Shown: positions 9,353 through 19,174, counted from the first letter of the stretch. The stretch is 64,000 nt of DNA from Streptococcus mutans (GCF_006739205.1 NZ_AP019720.1:1674001-1738000); one strand, 5' to 3'. Program-made: numbers and translations. Notes: generated by a model not told the origin, from the letters alone.

Positions 9353-9868
9353 TTATTTTCCACCAAATAAACGTGCAAAAAAGCCTTTTTTAATGCCTTC
9401 TTGCTGGCTTTGAATTTCTTCAACTTCTGCTTTGGCTTCATCAAGTTCCAGCTTCAATTGTTCTTTGTCTTGCATAGCCGTCAATGTTAATTGCTGTTGT
9501 TGATCAATTTGCTTATCTTTTTCAGCAATTTGAACATCTTTGATACGCAGCTGTTCGTCCTTTGATTCTAGCTGACTGTCTTTTGCTTTGAGCTGATCAT
9601 AAAGACGAGTGATTTCTGTATTCTTCTCATCAATCAAAATTTCTAGAAATTCACGTTGTTTTGCTTCTTCACTGACAGGTTCATCTTCAAAAATAGTTTT
9701 CTTATAAATTTCTTCTAATTTGATCAGACCAGCACGATTAACAACAGTAACACCTTTATCATTCTTTTCAACATACTCTTCAGGAAAAGATTTGACACGA
9801 TTATTAACCGCTTGTCGGCTCACTCCTAAAATCTCAGCCAATTCGCTGACTGTCTTTTCAATTGCCAT
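9353..9868 (-). CDS. rocS: RocS-like chromosome segregation protein (DUF536)
   Basis: The 171-residue protein has three recognisable parts. Residues 1-50 form a helix-turn-helix (VSELAEILGVSRQAVNNRVK). Residues 70-155 are a long charged coiled coil with repeated K/D-Q-L heptads. The last residues, KKGFFARLFGGK, form an amphipathic membrane-targeting helix. This architecture matches RocS of Streptococcus pneumoniae, a DNA- and membrane-binding factor that helps segregate chromosomes and links to capsule and division control. The function here is inferred from that relative. The gene stands alone with an A-rich upstream region. Confidence 0.75.
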   Translation of the reverse strand: MAIEKTVSELAEILGVSRQAVNNRVKSFPEEYVEKNDKGVTVVNRAGLIKLEEIYKKTIFEDEPVSEEAKQREFLEILIDEKNTEITRLYDQLKAKDSQLESKDEQLRIKDVQIAEKDKQIDQQQQLTLTAMQDKEQLKLELDEAKAEVEEIQSQQEGIKKGFFARLFGGK

Positions 9869-9993
9869 AATATCCTCATTTTTACAGAATTAATACTATG
9901 AAGATAGTATCATATCGCCCTTAATCTGTCAATTTATGATAGGAAAACAACCTGTTGTTTCTTTTCCTATTAAAGGAGCATCATTTATGCTAG

Positions 9994-11175
<1,182 letters not shown>

Positions 11176-11197
11176 TAATTATAATATTACTTTAATC

Positions 11198-11226
11198 TTT
11201 ACCTGTAATTCCCATCGTGCTATAAT
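11198..11226 (+). promoter_or_regulatory. Promoter of yjdF
   Basis: TTTACC (11198-11203), exact 17-bp spacer, TATAAT (11221-11226); it leaves a leader of about 105 bases before yjdF. Confidence 0.75.
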
Positions 11227-11232
11227 GATTTA

Positions 11233-11338
11233 TGATATAAAAACACGTTGCAGTTGGTAGTCTGCAAGCATCATGATGATGTCAGTAACCTTCCCTCCAG
11301 GTCGTCCTTTATCAAATTTTCTTTTGGAGGGGACTATC
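11233..11338 (+). ncRNA. Probable yjdF-motif riboswitch in the yjdF leader
   Basis: The leader contains a hairpin TTGCAG / CTGCAA (11248-11267). It also contains a pyrimidine block, CCCTCCA (11293-11299), that is the exact complement of the Shine-Dalgarno region TGGAGGG (11325-11331). This would hide the ribosome-binding site. yjdF genes in Firmicutes are known to carry the yjdF RNA, which responds to azaaromatic compounds. Assignment rests on this context and the pairing, not on a covariance-model hit. Confidence 0.6.
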
Positions 11339-11764
11339 ATGAAATTGACAGTCTATTTTGATGGCACATTTTGGTTTGCTTTGGTTGAACATGTCAACCG
11401 TAAAGGACAATATAAAGTCTTTCGTTATCCATTTGGCAAAGAGCCTAAGGATTCTGATATTTGGAACTTTATTGCTAAAAAGCTGCCCAGTTTGATTAAG
11501 AAATACGATCATATCAAAACTAGTTCTCATGCTGATAGTATACCGCAGCCTAAGAAGATGAATCCCAAGCGTATGCAAAGGGTTCTTAATAAATCCAAAA
11601 AACAGTCTGCGGTTTCTACTAAGGCTCAGGCAGAGATGCAAAAGCTTCATGAGGCTTTAAAAAAAGAGAAAAAATCTCAAAGTAAAGAAAAACGGCAAGC
11701 TCTAAAGCAGTACAAATATCAACTGAAGCAGGAAAAACGCCATCAAAAAAGGCAAGGACACTAA
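11339..11764 (+). CDS. yjdF: YjdF-family protein (DUF2992)
   Basis: The 141-residue protein starts MKLTVYFDGTFWFALVEH, contains FRYPFGKEPKD, and ends in a very basic helical tail (KKEKKSQSKEKRQALKQYK), the layout of YjdF/DUF2992 proteins. The molecular function is unknown; in Bacillus the gene is controlled by a riboswitch for azaaromatic compounds, suggesting a detoxification role. I use the ATG at 11339, directly behind GGAGGGG. The longer frame from 11273 would start inside the structured leader and is rejected. Confidence 0.82.
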   Translation: MKLTVYFDGTFWFALVEHVNRKGQYKVFRYPFGKEPKDSDIWNFIAKKLPSLIKKYDHIKTSSHADSIPQPKKMNPKRMQRVLNKSKKQSAVSTKAQAEMQKLHEALKKEKKSQSKEKRQALKQYKYQLKQEKRHQKRQGH

Positions 11765-11782
11765 ATGTTCTTGCTTTTTTTG
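11750..11782 (+). terminator. Intrinsic terminator after yjdF
   Basis: GCAAGGAC / GTTCTTGC stem (one G-U pair) spanning the stop codon, followed by TTTTTT. Confidence 0.8.
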
Positions 11783-11859
11783 ATTTTTTTATTCTCACAG
11801 AAAAGATAGTAAAAACATTTACCTTCCTTGGTAGGAATAAGAACCAAAGTGCTCTATCT

Positions 11860-12183
11860 TCAAAAAACAAATCTTAGAAAAGCCATTATAAGAACTCCTG
11901 CCACCACTGCTAAGAGGATATTCTTTGTCTTGGCAGCCACCCAGAAAGTCGGCAACACCGCCAACAATTCCAACCATTTGATACTTGGTAAATGCCCTGT
12001 TCTTTCAATGACAACGCTAGATAATGTTAAAGCAAAGATAATCGTAATTGGCAGATAATTGAGAAAACGAATAATAAAATTCGGCAAGGCTTTATATTTA
12101 GTTAAAATAAAGGGAGCAATCCGTGGAATCCATGTTACTAAGGCACTAAGTCCTATGGCAAGTAAAATAAAATTATCTGACAT
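11860..12183 (-). CDS. azlD: AzlD branched-chain amino acid exporter subunit
   Basis: This small hydrophobic protein of 107 residues has about four membrane helices and the AzlD pattern (LVTWIPRIAPFILTKYK, FLNYLPITIIFALTLS). AzlC and AzlD together form a branched-chain amino acid exporter, known from azaleucine resistance in Bacillus. I place the start at the ATG at 12183, which follows GGGGGTG and overlaps the end of azlC by 11 bases. The TTG further upstream is less likely. Translational coupling to azlC is expected. Confidence 0.88.
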   Translation of the reverse strand: MSDNFILLAIGLSALVTWIPRIAPFILTKYKALPNFIIRFLNYLPITIIFALTLSSVVIERTGHLPSIKWLELLAVLPTFWVAAKTKNILLAVVAGVLIMAFLRFVF

Positions 12184-12871
12184 CAAGAAGCACCCCCGCA
12201 AAACAACCTATTAATGTTGAAAGTAAAACAGCCAAAGATTCAGATATCACAATAACTAATAAAAAATAAGATAAGGTTACAGCCAATAAAATAAGTCCTA
12301 TCTTTTTAAGCTTTACGAACTGCATCATAGCGGCTAATTGAGATTCAAAGATAGAAACAAACATGGCAATAAGCGCAAAATCTAAACCAAGCGTCTCAGG
12401 ATTAGGAATAACAGAACCCAAGGCAGTTCCCAAAATAACTGCAAATAACCAAGCAATATACCCCGTAATATTATTGCCATGCATCCAAGCTGTACTAATA
12501 TTTTTATGATGAACATGTTCATTCAAGAGAACACCATAACTTTCATCTGTAATGAGTGTTCCGATACAGATAGTTTGCCAAAGACTGGATTTAGTAAAGA
12601 TCGTTGTCGCATGCAAACTCATCAAGAAATTTCGAAGATTAATTAAAAAAACAGTCATGACAATTGAAAATAAATCTGCACCAGCTACAAACATGGCGCA
12701 CATAACAAATTGAGCGCTGCCAGCATAGACTAACAGACTCATTAAGCCCATCTGAAAAGTCGTTAAACCTGAATTTGCTCCTACAACTCCACAGGCAAGT
12801 CCAATACTAACATAACCTAAGGCTGTTGGCAGAGATGCCTTAACTCCTTCCTTGAAGCCTTTTTCTTGCAT
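12173..12871 (-). CDS. azlC: AzlC branched-chain amino acid exporter subunit
   Basis: This polytopic protein of 232 residues shows the AzlC landmarks: ALGYVSIGLACGVVG near the N-terminus, LLVYAGSAQFVMCAM, and FLINLRNFLMSL in the middle. It is the large subunit of the AzlCD exporter for branched-chain amino acids. The start is the ATG at 12871 with GTGGAG 5 bases upstream; a GTG 12 bases further up overlaps that ribosome-binding site. Its promoter carries TATAAT at 12900-12905 on the minus strand. Confidence 0.9.
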   Translation of the reverse strand: MQEKGFKEGVKASLPTALGYVSIGLACGVVGANSGLTTFQMGLMSLLVYAGSAQFVMCAMFVAGADLFSIVMTVFLINLRNFLMSLHATTIFTKSSLWQTICIGTLITDESYGVLLNEHVHHKNISTAWMHGNNITGYIAWLFAVILGTALGSVIPNPETLGLDFALIAMFVSIFESQLAAMMQFVKLKKIGLILLAVTLSYFLLVIVISESLAVLLSTLIGCFAGVLLDVR

Positions 12872-12910
12872 ACAATTCTCCACAAAAGATAATACCTTTA
12901 TTATAACATA

Positions 12911-12937
12911 GAAAAATATACTTGAACATGGGGTTCA
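12911..12937 (-). terminator. Weak terminator after tsaD
   Basis: TGAAC / GTTCA stem followed by TATTTTTC on the minus strand; it separates tsaD from azlC, though the same bases also precede the azlC promoter. Confidence 0.5.
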
Positions 12938-12949
12938 GAGTATTGACTT

Positions 12950-13960
12950 TTATTCTAATCCTTCAAAAGCCAAACTGGGTTTAGCATTTAGATCGAGTTC
13001 TGCAAAATGGCCCTTTTCATATTCAACGGCCGCAGCATAAGCAATCATTCCAGCATTATCACCACAAAGACGTAGTGGTGGAATGACAACATTAATATCT
13101 TTTATGTCTTCTTTTAGGCGTTCACGAAGACCTTGGTTAGCTGCCACACCTCCAGCAATAACCAAAGTTTTTACAGGATAAGCTGCCAAAGCCTTTTTTG
13201 TTTTCACCATCAAGATATCCAAAACAGCTGCTTGGAAAGAAGCGCATAAATCTTCTAAGCGGAGTTGCTCTCCTTTTTGTCGGGCATTATGATGAAGATT
13301 AATAAAAGCTGATTTAAGACCTGAAAAGGAAAATTCCAAATTGTCTTCTTTAATCATAGCGCGCGGAAAATCATAGATATCTTGCCCTTGATGAGCTAGT
13401 TGATCAATTTCTTTGCCTGCAGGATAAGTAAGGCCCATGACGCGCCCGACTTTGTCATAAGCCTCACCAACAGCATCGTCTCGAGTCTCCCCAACAATAC
13501 GATAATCACCGGGAGCCGCTACATAGACAAGTTCTGTATGTCCCCCTGACACCAAGAGCGCTAAAAGCGGATACTGCAAATCGGCAATGCTTTGTGCTGC
13601 CATTAAATGACCTGCCATATGATTAACTGGAATTAAGGGCAAATGATTAGCCCAAGCAAAAGCTTTAGCTGCTGCCATTCCTACCAAAAGGGCTCCAACA
13701 AGACCCGGACCATAAGTTACCGCAACAGCAGATAAATCACCTGCAGTAATTCCAGCTTCCTGCAAAGCATCCTGAATACAAAGCGTAATGACTTCAACAT
13801 GGTGACGACTGGCAACTTCTGGTACCACACCACCAAAACGCTTATGACTTTCTACCTGACTGGCAATAATATTGCTTAAAAGTTGATCTTCATTTTTTAA
13901 AATGGCCACACTGGTTTCATCACAGGATGATTCGATGGCTAAAATGTATCTATCTATCAT
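12950..13960 (-). CDS. tsaD: tRNA threonylcarbamoyladenosine transferase TsaD
   Basis: This 336-residue member of the Kae1/Qri7/TsaD family opens with [14 protein letters not shown] and carries the metal-binding HMAGHLMAA motif plus the ASKHA nucleotide-binding signatures ([26 protein letters not shown]). With TsaB it transfers the threonylcarbamoyl group onto A37 of ANN-decoding tRNAs. It is the last gene of tsaB-rimI-tsaD, 14 bases behind rimI, so both TsaD and its partner are made from one message. Confidence 0.96.
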   Translation of the reverse strand: MIDRYILAIESSCDETSVAILKNEDQLLSNIIASQVESHKRFGGVVPEVASRHHVEVITLCIQDALQEAGITAGDLSAVAVTYGPGLVGALLVGMAAAKAFAWANHLPLIPVNHMAGHLMAAQSIADLQYPLLALLVSGGHTELVYVAAPGDYRIVGETRDDAVGEAYDKVGRVMGLTYPAGKEIDQLAHQGQDIYDFPRAMIKEDNLEFSFSGLKSAFINLHHNARQKGEQLRLEDLCASFQAAVLDILMVKTKKALAAYPVKTLVIAGGVAANQGLRERLKEDIKDINVVIPPLRLCGDNAGMIAYAAAVEYEKGHFAELDLNAKPSLAFEGLE

Positions 13961-13974
13961 ATGTCTTTCTTATC

Positions 13975-14409
13975 TTAATAATCTATTAAACCTTCACGTT
14001 TCATCAAAATGGCATCTTCTTTAGGATTATGATAATAATCCTTTCTTGTAGTAAGAGATCGAAAGCCAAATTTTTGATAAAGAGCTTGTGCTGCTTGATT
14101 GGAAGCTCGTACTTCTAGAAAGATGGGCAGTTCATCCTTTGTTAACATCGCCAAGAGTTGACTACCTAGCCCCTGTCCTTGATAGGCCTTCTTAATAGCT
14201 ATATTTGTCAATTCTAACTCCCCTACTAAATGCTGAATAGATAAAAAGCCCACAATTTCCTTATCATCATAAGCAAAAAAATAATCCACATCTAGACGAT
14301 TCATATCAGTTAAAATCTGTTTTTGACTCCAAGGAGAGACCTGATAAACATCCTCTAGGATGGCAAAAAGGATAGCAGCTATTTCTTGGTTTTTCTCATC
14401 TTTCATCAT
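13975..14409 (-). CDS. rimI: RimI-like ribosomal protein N-acetyltransferase
   Basis: This 144-residue GNAT protein has the acetyl-CoA loop AIKKAYQGQGLGSQLLAML and the RimI-like ending VRASNQAAQALYQKFGFRSLTTRKDYYHNPKEDA (given here in abbreviated sense: VRASNQAAQALYQKFGF). RimI acetylates the N-terminal alanine of ribosomal protein S18 in other bacteria. Placement between tsaB and tsaD is the conserved Firmicutes arrangement and supports the name. It abuts tsaB, sharing one base, so translation is probably coupled. Confidence 0.88.
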   Translation of the reverse strand: MMKDEKNQEIAAILFAILEDVYQVSPWSQKQILTDMNRLDVDYFFAYDDKEIVGFLSIQHLVGELELTNIAIKKAYQGQGLGSQLLAMLTKDELPIFLEVRASNQAAQALYQKFGFRSLTTRKDYYHNPKEDAILMKREGLIDY

Positions 14410-15095
14410 TACACCCGTTTGACATAAGAAAGACCAGAATCTTCATGCGTTTTGAGCCAATTCTCTTCTGCTTCCACTTTTTTAAGGTATTTGGGAACAA
14501 AGGCATGAACATCAACTGGAGTAAGCTTTTGTCCGACCTGACCGATTTTAAAAGCGGATGGCAGAACTTCCAAGACTTTTGCCTCAGGAAAGGTCTGATT
14601 AATTTCTTGGCGAAATGCTGTCACTTCTCCTACAAAGGTGACTTGCTTTCTTCCTTTTAATTGTTCCAAAACAGCATTCAAAGAAGCATATTGATCAGCC
14701 TTCGCTGCTCTGCCATTTTCATAAAAACCAACATAAACATGATTCCGCCTGGCATCCATGATAGGTACAATGAACCCTTCATGATGACTATTAAGCGCCA
14801 GCGCCGCTAAGCTAGACACGCCAACCAAATCAATAGTAAGCGTATAAGCCAAGGTCTTCGCTGTCGCTACAGCCACGCGTAGACCTGTGTAGGATCCCGG
14901 TCCTTCAGCAACCACAATCCTATCCAGATCTTGAGGACTTAAATTAACTGACTTCATCAAAAAATCAATGGTTGGCATCAGACTAATGCTATGATTTTTT
15001 TTGATAGTGAGACTTGCGTCAGCTAATAACCGATCATCCTCTAAAATAGCAACAGAGAGTGCTGTGCTAGAGGTATCAAATGCTAAAAGTTTCAT
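14409..15095 (-). CDS. tsaB: tRNA threonylcarbamoyladenosine protein TsaB
   Basis: The 228-residue protein has the ASKHA N-lobe motif LLAFDTSSTALSVAIL and the TsaB signature VAEGPGSYTGLRVAVATAKT in place of the metal site of TsaD. TsaB is the inactive paralogue that forms a heterodimer with TsaD in the t6A37 tRNA-modification complex. It follows the MarR gene by 10 bases, so regulator and tRNA-modification genes probably share a transcript. Confidence 0.95.
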   Translation of the reverse strand: MKLLAFDTSSTALSVAILEDDRLLADASLTIKKNHSISLMPTIDFLMKSVNLSPQDLDRIVVAEGPGSYTGLRVAVATAKTLAYTLTIDLVGVSSLAALALNSHHEGFIVPIMDARRNHVYVGFYENGRAAKADQYASLNAVLEQLKGRKQVTFVGEVTAFRQEINQTFPEAKVLEVLPSAFKIGQVGQKLTPVDVHAFVPKYLKKVEAEENWLKTHEDSGLSYVKRV

Positions 15096-15105
15096 GAATT
15101 TCCTT

Positions 15106-15564
15106 TCATTCTTTATCCCAGAGAGAACGACGTTTGAGCTTCTCCTCGTAAAAACTACCTTTCGTATACTCCCTTAAAGCTTGACTAAAACGTTCAATTT
15201 CTGGGTAGTCTTTCTCTAATTTTTGATCAAAATTATTTTCGCATGCTTCAACTTGCGGCAGCAGTTTTAGGCCTGCTGCCGTTAAAGAAAGCAGGAAGCT
15301 GCGCCCGTCACTGGTCGATCTTTCTTTAGCAACTAAACCTTTCTTAATAAGTGACTGTACCAATCTGCTAGGACTTTTCTCTTCACAGATGAGTAGATTT
15401 CCTAATTCTTTTAAAGATAATGGAGCACAGCTTCCTAATATAACAAGGACTTCTCCTTGATTAGGAGTTATTCCCAAAGGTTCTAATAATTTACTTAATT
15501 CTTTCATAGCCAGTTTTTCAGCACTTTTAAATAAATACCTAAATTGAGACCCTTTCAATGACAT
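15106..15564 (-). CDS. MarR-family transcriptional regulator
   Basis: This 152-residue winged-helix protein has the MarR core LGITPNQGEVLVILGSCAPLS followed by KELGNLLICEEKSPSRLVQSLIKKGLVAKE (recognition helix within EKSPSRLVQSL) and a wing DGRSFLLSLT. It has two cysteines in the DNA-binding half. AAAGGAAAG lies upstream of the ATG. It is divergent from an epimerase/aldo-keto reductase operon, and a 38-bp perfect palindrome between the two genes is the obvious operator candidate. It may repress both directions. The ligand is unknown. Confidence 0.88.
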   Translation of the reverse strand: MSLKGSQFRYLFKSAEKLAMKELSKLLEPLGITPNQGEVLVILGSCAPLSLKELGNLLICEEKSPSRLVQSLIKKGLVAKERSTSDGRSFLLSLTAAGLKLLPQVEACENNFDQKLEKDYPEIERFSQALREYTKGSFYEEKLKRRSLWDKE

Positions 15565-15629
15565 TGTGCACTTTCCTTTTAAAAATATAATTCGTTTCTT
15601 TATTATTTTACACTAGATTCACCAAATTG

Positions 15630-15658
15630 TTGACAATTTAAGTTAAAAAATATAAAAT
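15630..15658 (+). promoter_or_regulatory. Promoter of the epimerase operon
   Basis: TTGACA (15630-15635), 17-bp spacer, TAAAAT (15653-15658). The last base of the -10 begins the palindromic operator. Confidence 0.75.
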
Positions 15659-15695
15659 AATCAAAAATAGATGACATGTCATCTATTTTTGATTA
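15658..15695. promoter_or_regulatory. 38-bp perfect palindrome, probable MarR operator
   Basis: Every base from 15658 to 15695 pairs with its mirror position, centred on GACA|TGTC (AGATGACATGTCATCT core). It covers the transcription start region of the epimerase promoter, where a bound repressor would block initiation. Confidence 0.75.
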
Positions 15696-15737
15696 AACTT
15701 TTATTAATTAACTCGCCACTAAGAAAGGACAATTGAA

Positions 15738-16784
15738 ATGAATTCTCCTTACACAAGAAGTCCAAGAACTATCAAACATGCTTTTGTAACTGGTGCCACC
15801 GGTCTTTTAGGTAACAATCTTGTTCGCGCTTTACTTAAACAAGGTATTAAAGTCACTGCTCTCGTACGTTCCATGGAAAAAGCTAGGTTACAATTTGGTG
15901 ATTTGCCTATCCAGTATGTTAAAGGAGACATCCTTAATCCCGAAGCTTTTCGGTCTGCTTTTACCGATTGCGACACTCTTTTTCATACAGCTGCTTTTTT
16001 TCGCGATAGTCACAAAGGCGGAAAACATTGGCAAGAACTCTACGATACTAATGTTACAGGAACCACTCATTTATTGAAAGCAGCCTACGAAGAAGGTATT
16101 CGTCAAATGATTCATACGTCTTCTATTGCTGTACTTAAAGGGGAACGTCATCAGCTAATTGATGAGACGATGTCACGAGATCCTAGTACCAAATTAGACT
16201 ATTATCGTAGTAAAATCCTAAGCGAAAATGCTGTGAGCAATTTTCTTAAGGAGTATCCAGATTTATTTCTTTGCTATGTTTTACCAGGTTCTATGTATGG
16301 TCCGGGAGATATGGGACCAACTGCTACGGGACAACTAATCTTGGATTACATGCAGCAAAAACTACCCGGGATCATCACCAAAGCTAGCTATAGTGTCGTT
16401 GATACCAGAGATGTTGCTGATATTCATATTTTAGCTCTAAAATACGGGCGCAGAAATGAACGCTATTTGGCAGCAGGCCGTCATATGACTATGGAAAGTA
16501 TTGTCAAAACCTTGGAAGAAATAACAGGCATTCCTGCTCCAAAACGTCATATTCCCATTTTTCTAGTTCAGGCATTAGCCCAATGGAATGAACTTTATCA
16601 TAAGATTACTGGCAAACCTGTTCTGGTCAGCAAAGAAATTGCAGACATTACAGCTGAAGAATATCTTCGGACATATTTTAGCCATAAAAAAACTGAGCAG
16701 GAACTTGGCGGACAATTCAGACCTTTTGAGGAAACCTTGTTAGATACTGTCCGCTGGTATCGCAATCACGGCTATCTGAACTAG
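15738..16784 (+). CDS. NAD-dependent epimerase/dehydratase family protein
   Basis: This 348-residue extended short-chain dehydrogenase has the Rossmann motif FVTGATGLLGNNLVRALL near residue 13-30. Its catalytic Tyr/Lys pair is in the YYRSK stretch (about 155-159), with Ser in HTSSIAVLKG. The sequence is of the dihydroflavonol-4-reductase/atypical epimerase type, and no sugar substrate can be named. It is followed by an aldo-keto reductase with only about 20 bases between them, so the two form an operon of oxidoreductases, probably repressed by the divergent MarR protein. Confidence 0.88.
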   Translation: MNSPYTRSPRTIKHAFVTGATGLLGNNLVRALLKQGIKVTALVRSMEKARLQFGDLPIQYVKGDILNPEAFRSAFTDCDTLFHTAAFFRDSHKGGKHWQELYDTNVTGTTHLLKAAYEEGIRQMIHTSSIAVLKGERHQLIDETMSRDPSTKLDYYRSKILSENAVSNFLKEYPDLFLCYVLPGSMYGPGDMGPTATGQLILDYMQQKLPGIITKASYSVVDTRDVADIHILALKYGRRNERYLAAGRHMTMESIVKTLEEITGIPAPKRHIPIFLVQALAQWNELYHKITGKPVLVSKEIADITAEEYLRTYFSHKKTEQELGGQFRPFEETLLDTVRWYRNHGYLN

Positions 16785-16804
16785 TAATCAAAAGGAGCTT
16801 TTTT

Positions 16805-17773
16805 ATAAAAAACTTAAGATCTTTAGGGCACTCAGATCTTCTTCTATCTCCTATCGGACTGGGAACTTGGCAATTTAGCAACCAGGGCAGAAACTGGTGG
16901 AAACCTGTTAGCAGTTATTTGGTTTATGATATCATTAAAGCCTCTTTGCAAGGCAGAATTAACTGGCTTGATACCGCTGAGTATTATGGACATGGAAATT
17001 CAGAAAAATTTATCGGCAGTATCCTAAAGCTGCTGGAAAAAGAAGGCAGTCTGACAGAAACTATCTATATTGCTGATAAATGGTTTCCGCTTTTGCGATC
17101 TGCCAAAACAATTGCACAGACTTTCAGCGGCAGACTGAGTAACCTGCAAAGACCTTTTATTGATCTTTACCAAATTCATCACCCTACTTCCATTTCCTCT
17201 CTCAAAAAACAAGCAGAAGAATTAGCAAACTTGCAAGAAAAAGGCCTTATAAAAGCCATTGGGGTCAGCAACTTTTCGGCCCATCAAATGGTAAAAATGG
17301 ATGAGCTCCTCAAATCGTTTGGTTTAAGACTGGATTCTAACCAAGTAAAATATAACCTTTTGCACCGCAAACCAGAGCGAAACGGTGTTTTAGATGTTGC
17401 TAAAGAGCGAGGGATCTCTCTTATTGCATACAGTCCCTTACAGCAAGGTGTACTGACAGGCCGCTTTCATGCAGAATCAGACAGCATCAAAAAGATCTCC
17501 ATGTTACGGCGATTAAATTCCGAATTAAGCAGCCGCAGTCTTAAAAAAACTCAACCCTTGATTGAGCTTCTGCAAAAACTGGCTGATAAATATCATAAGA
17601 CACCTGCACAGATTTCTCTTAACTGGTTAATCCATGCACATGTTAGCACCATTTTTGCCATTCCTGGCGCCAGCAGTCTCAAACAAGCTCAAAGCAATCT
17701 TGAAGCACAAAATTTTAAACTGACTAAAACAGATCTGCAAAAATTAAGCGTTGACAGTGAAAAGCTGAATTAG
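16805..17773 (+). CDS. Aldo/keto reductase with an apparent ATA start
   Basis: The frame encodes a complete aldo-keto reductase of about 322 residues: LGTWQF near the N-terminus, catalytic Asp/Tyr in LDTAEYYGHG, Lys in IADKWFP, His in YQIHHP. The first ATG, at 16919, would remove the N-terminal beta strands and GLGTW. Upstream in frame there is no ATG, GTG or TTG at a sensible place. An ATA codon at 16805 lies 7 bases after AAAGGAG, exactly where a start is expected. Either ATA is used as a rare start or the start codon has mutated and expression is reduced. The enzyme should reduce carbonyl compounds with NADPH. Confidence 0.8.
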   Translation: MKNLRSLGHSDLLLSPIGLGTWQFSNQGRNWWKPVSSYLVYDIIKASLQGRINWLDTAEYYGHGNSEKFIGSILKLLEKEGSLTETIYIADKWFPLLRSAKTIAQTFSGRLSNLQRPFIDLYQIHHPTSISSLKKQAEELANLQEKGLIKAIGVSNFSAHQMVKMDELLKSFGLRLDSNQVKYNLLHRKPERNGVLDVAKERGISLIAYSPLQQGVLTGRFHAESDSIKKISMLRRLNSELSSRSLKKTQPLIELLQKLADKYHKTPAQISLNWLIHAHVSTIFAIPGASSLKQAQSNLEAQNFKLTKTDLQKLSVDSEKLN

Positions 17774-18147
17774 CACTATTTCTTGTTCTAAGACTAATAA
17801 TAAATCAGGAAAACAGCAATCTGATCCTCCCAAATGATATTTAAAATACCAATACATCTAAAATCTTAACACCTTTAATTTTAAATGAAACTTTTGTAGA
17901 ACGATAAAAGAAAATCACTAGGAAAAGCGTTATTTAACATTCCTACACTATCCAAGGCGGATTTACCCACTACAGATATTATGAACTGCACCATAGCTGA
18001 TAACTAAACTTAAAGACAGACATAGCAACAAGTGGAAAATCTAAACCGAAACATTTCAGAATCCAGAATAACAGAAAACCATTCTTGATACTGTACAGAC
18101 ATAGGAGATAATGATATAATCAGCATATTGAGAGGAACTGAGCCATC
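17774..18147. other. 374-bp gene-free stretch ahead of the ComR-like gene
   Basis: No credible open frame or RNA is seen. The only signal is TATAAT about 30 bases before the regulator start with a weak TGTACA -35 at 17-bp spacing. No GACA...TGTC box of the type found at 19175 and 26709 is present, so the regulator is probably not autoactivated through such a site. Confidence 0.5.
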
Positions 18148-19050
18148 ATGACAATAAAAGAAGATTTAGGACGGCGGATTAAAGCAGAAAGGAATCGCAA
18201 GCAACTCACACAAAGCCTTTTGTGCGGAGATGAAACAAAACTGACCATTCGACAGCTTCAGCGGATTGAGGGCGGGCAGTCTTTGCCGACCCTAGAAAAA
18301 TTAGAATTCATTGCTGATCGCTTAGGAACTAAAATAGCCGACCTGCTGGAAGGCAGCGATATCCAGCTGCCAGATGATTACTGGGAGCTAAAGGGGCAGA
18401 TTGTTAAATTTCCCACCTATGCTGATAAGGAAAGACTTCAGCAAAAACAGGAGCTGATCGAAGAAATCTATGACAAATACTTTGATATCCTGCCTGAGGA
18501 TGAACTGCTCTTTTTAGATTTGTCAGAGAATATCCTAGACAGTTTTCATGAAAAAGACATTCCTAACATTGAGGAGATTTACGACGATGCCTTTGAGCAA
18601 GTCCTCAAAAAGGAGACCTTTGCCTTTAATGACTATCTTTACATGAGCTATTTTTTACAAAAGTGCGGAAAAACAGCGGACTATGATCAGACAACTTTCA
18701 AGTTGCTTGAGCAAAAATTGCTCAAGCAAGAGCTAACAGTAGACGAACTTTATAATATTGAACTTTTGATTGCTGTTATGGAGGCATCAGGTGTTTATGC
18801 CCTTCATAATGATTACCAGAATCTTCTTCCTTTAATGAAGAAGGCTCAGCGAATTATTGATAAGGCTCAGCTTCACACCTATAAACCGCCACTTTTAGAA
18901 CTTGAAGCCAAGTACTATGTCAAGGTTGTCAAGGATAAGAAAAAAGCTAAGGAACTCTATCAGCAAGCCTTGGTGATGGGCGAAGTTCTAGGTGATCCTG
19001 TTATAATTGCAGATGTTAAGATGGAGATGGCAAATGATGGGATAGACTAG
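18148..19050 (+). CDS. ComR-like (RRNPP/Rgg-type) peptide-sensing transcription regulator
   Basis: This 300-residue protein has an N-terminal XRE helix-turn-helix (residues 5-65, with LTIRQLQRIEGGQSLPTLEK) and a helical TPR-like domain to the C-terminus. From memory it aligns along its length with ComR of S. mutans, including the KFPTYA and FDILPEDELL stretches, so it is a ComR paralogue rather than a MutR/Rgg generalist. Such proteins bind a short imported peptide through the Opp permease and then activate promoters with a GACAT/ATGTC dyad. The neighbouring 21-residue peptide gene is the likely ligand source, and the minus-strand RiPP operon the target. The competence ComR itself must lie elsewhere. 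Confidence 0.85.
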   Translation: MTIKEDLGRRIKAERNRKQLTQSLLCGDETKLTIRQLQRIEGGQSLPTLEKLEFIADRLGTKIADLLEGSDIQLPDDYWELKGQIVKFPTYADKERLQQKQELIEEIYDKYFDILPEDELLFLDLSENILDSFHEKDIPNIEEIYDDAFEQVLKKETFAFNDYLYMSYFLQKCGKTADYDQTTFKLLEQKLLKQELTVDELYNIELLIAVMEASGVYALHNDYQNLLPLMKKAQRIIDKAQLHTYKPPLLELEAKYYVKVVKDKKKAKELYQQALVMGEVLGDPVIIADVKMEMANDGID

Positions 19051-19174
19051 CAAGAGAGGTTATTAAGTTTAGCATAACAAAGAACTTTAGCGTCTATACT
19101 TTCAAAGTAAAAGGGGAAGTCACTAGTACAAAAAGGATGATTCTCTTTAGAAAAATATTCTTTTTCCAAGAGGT

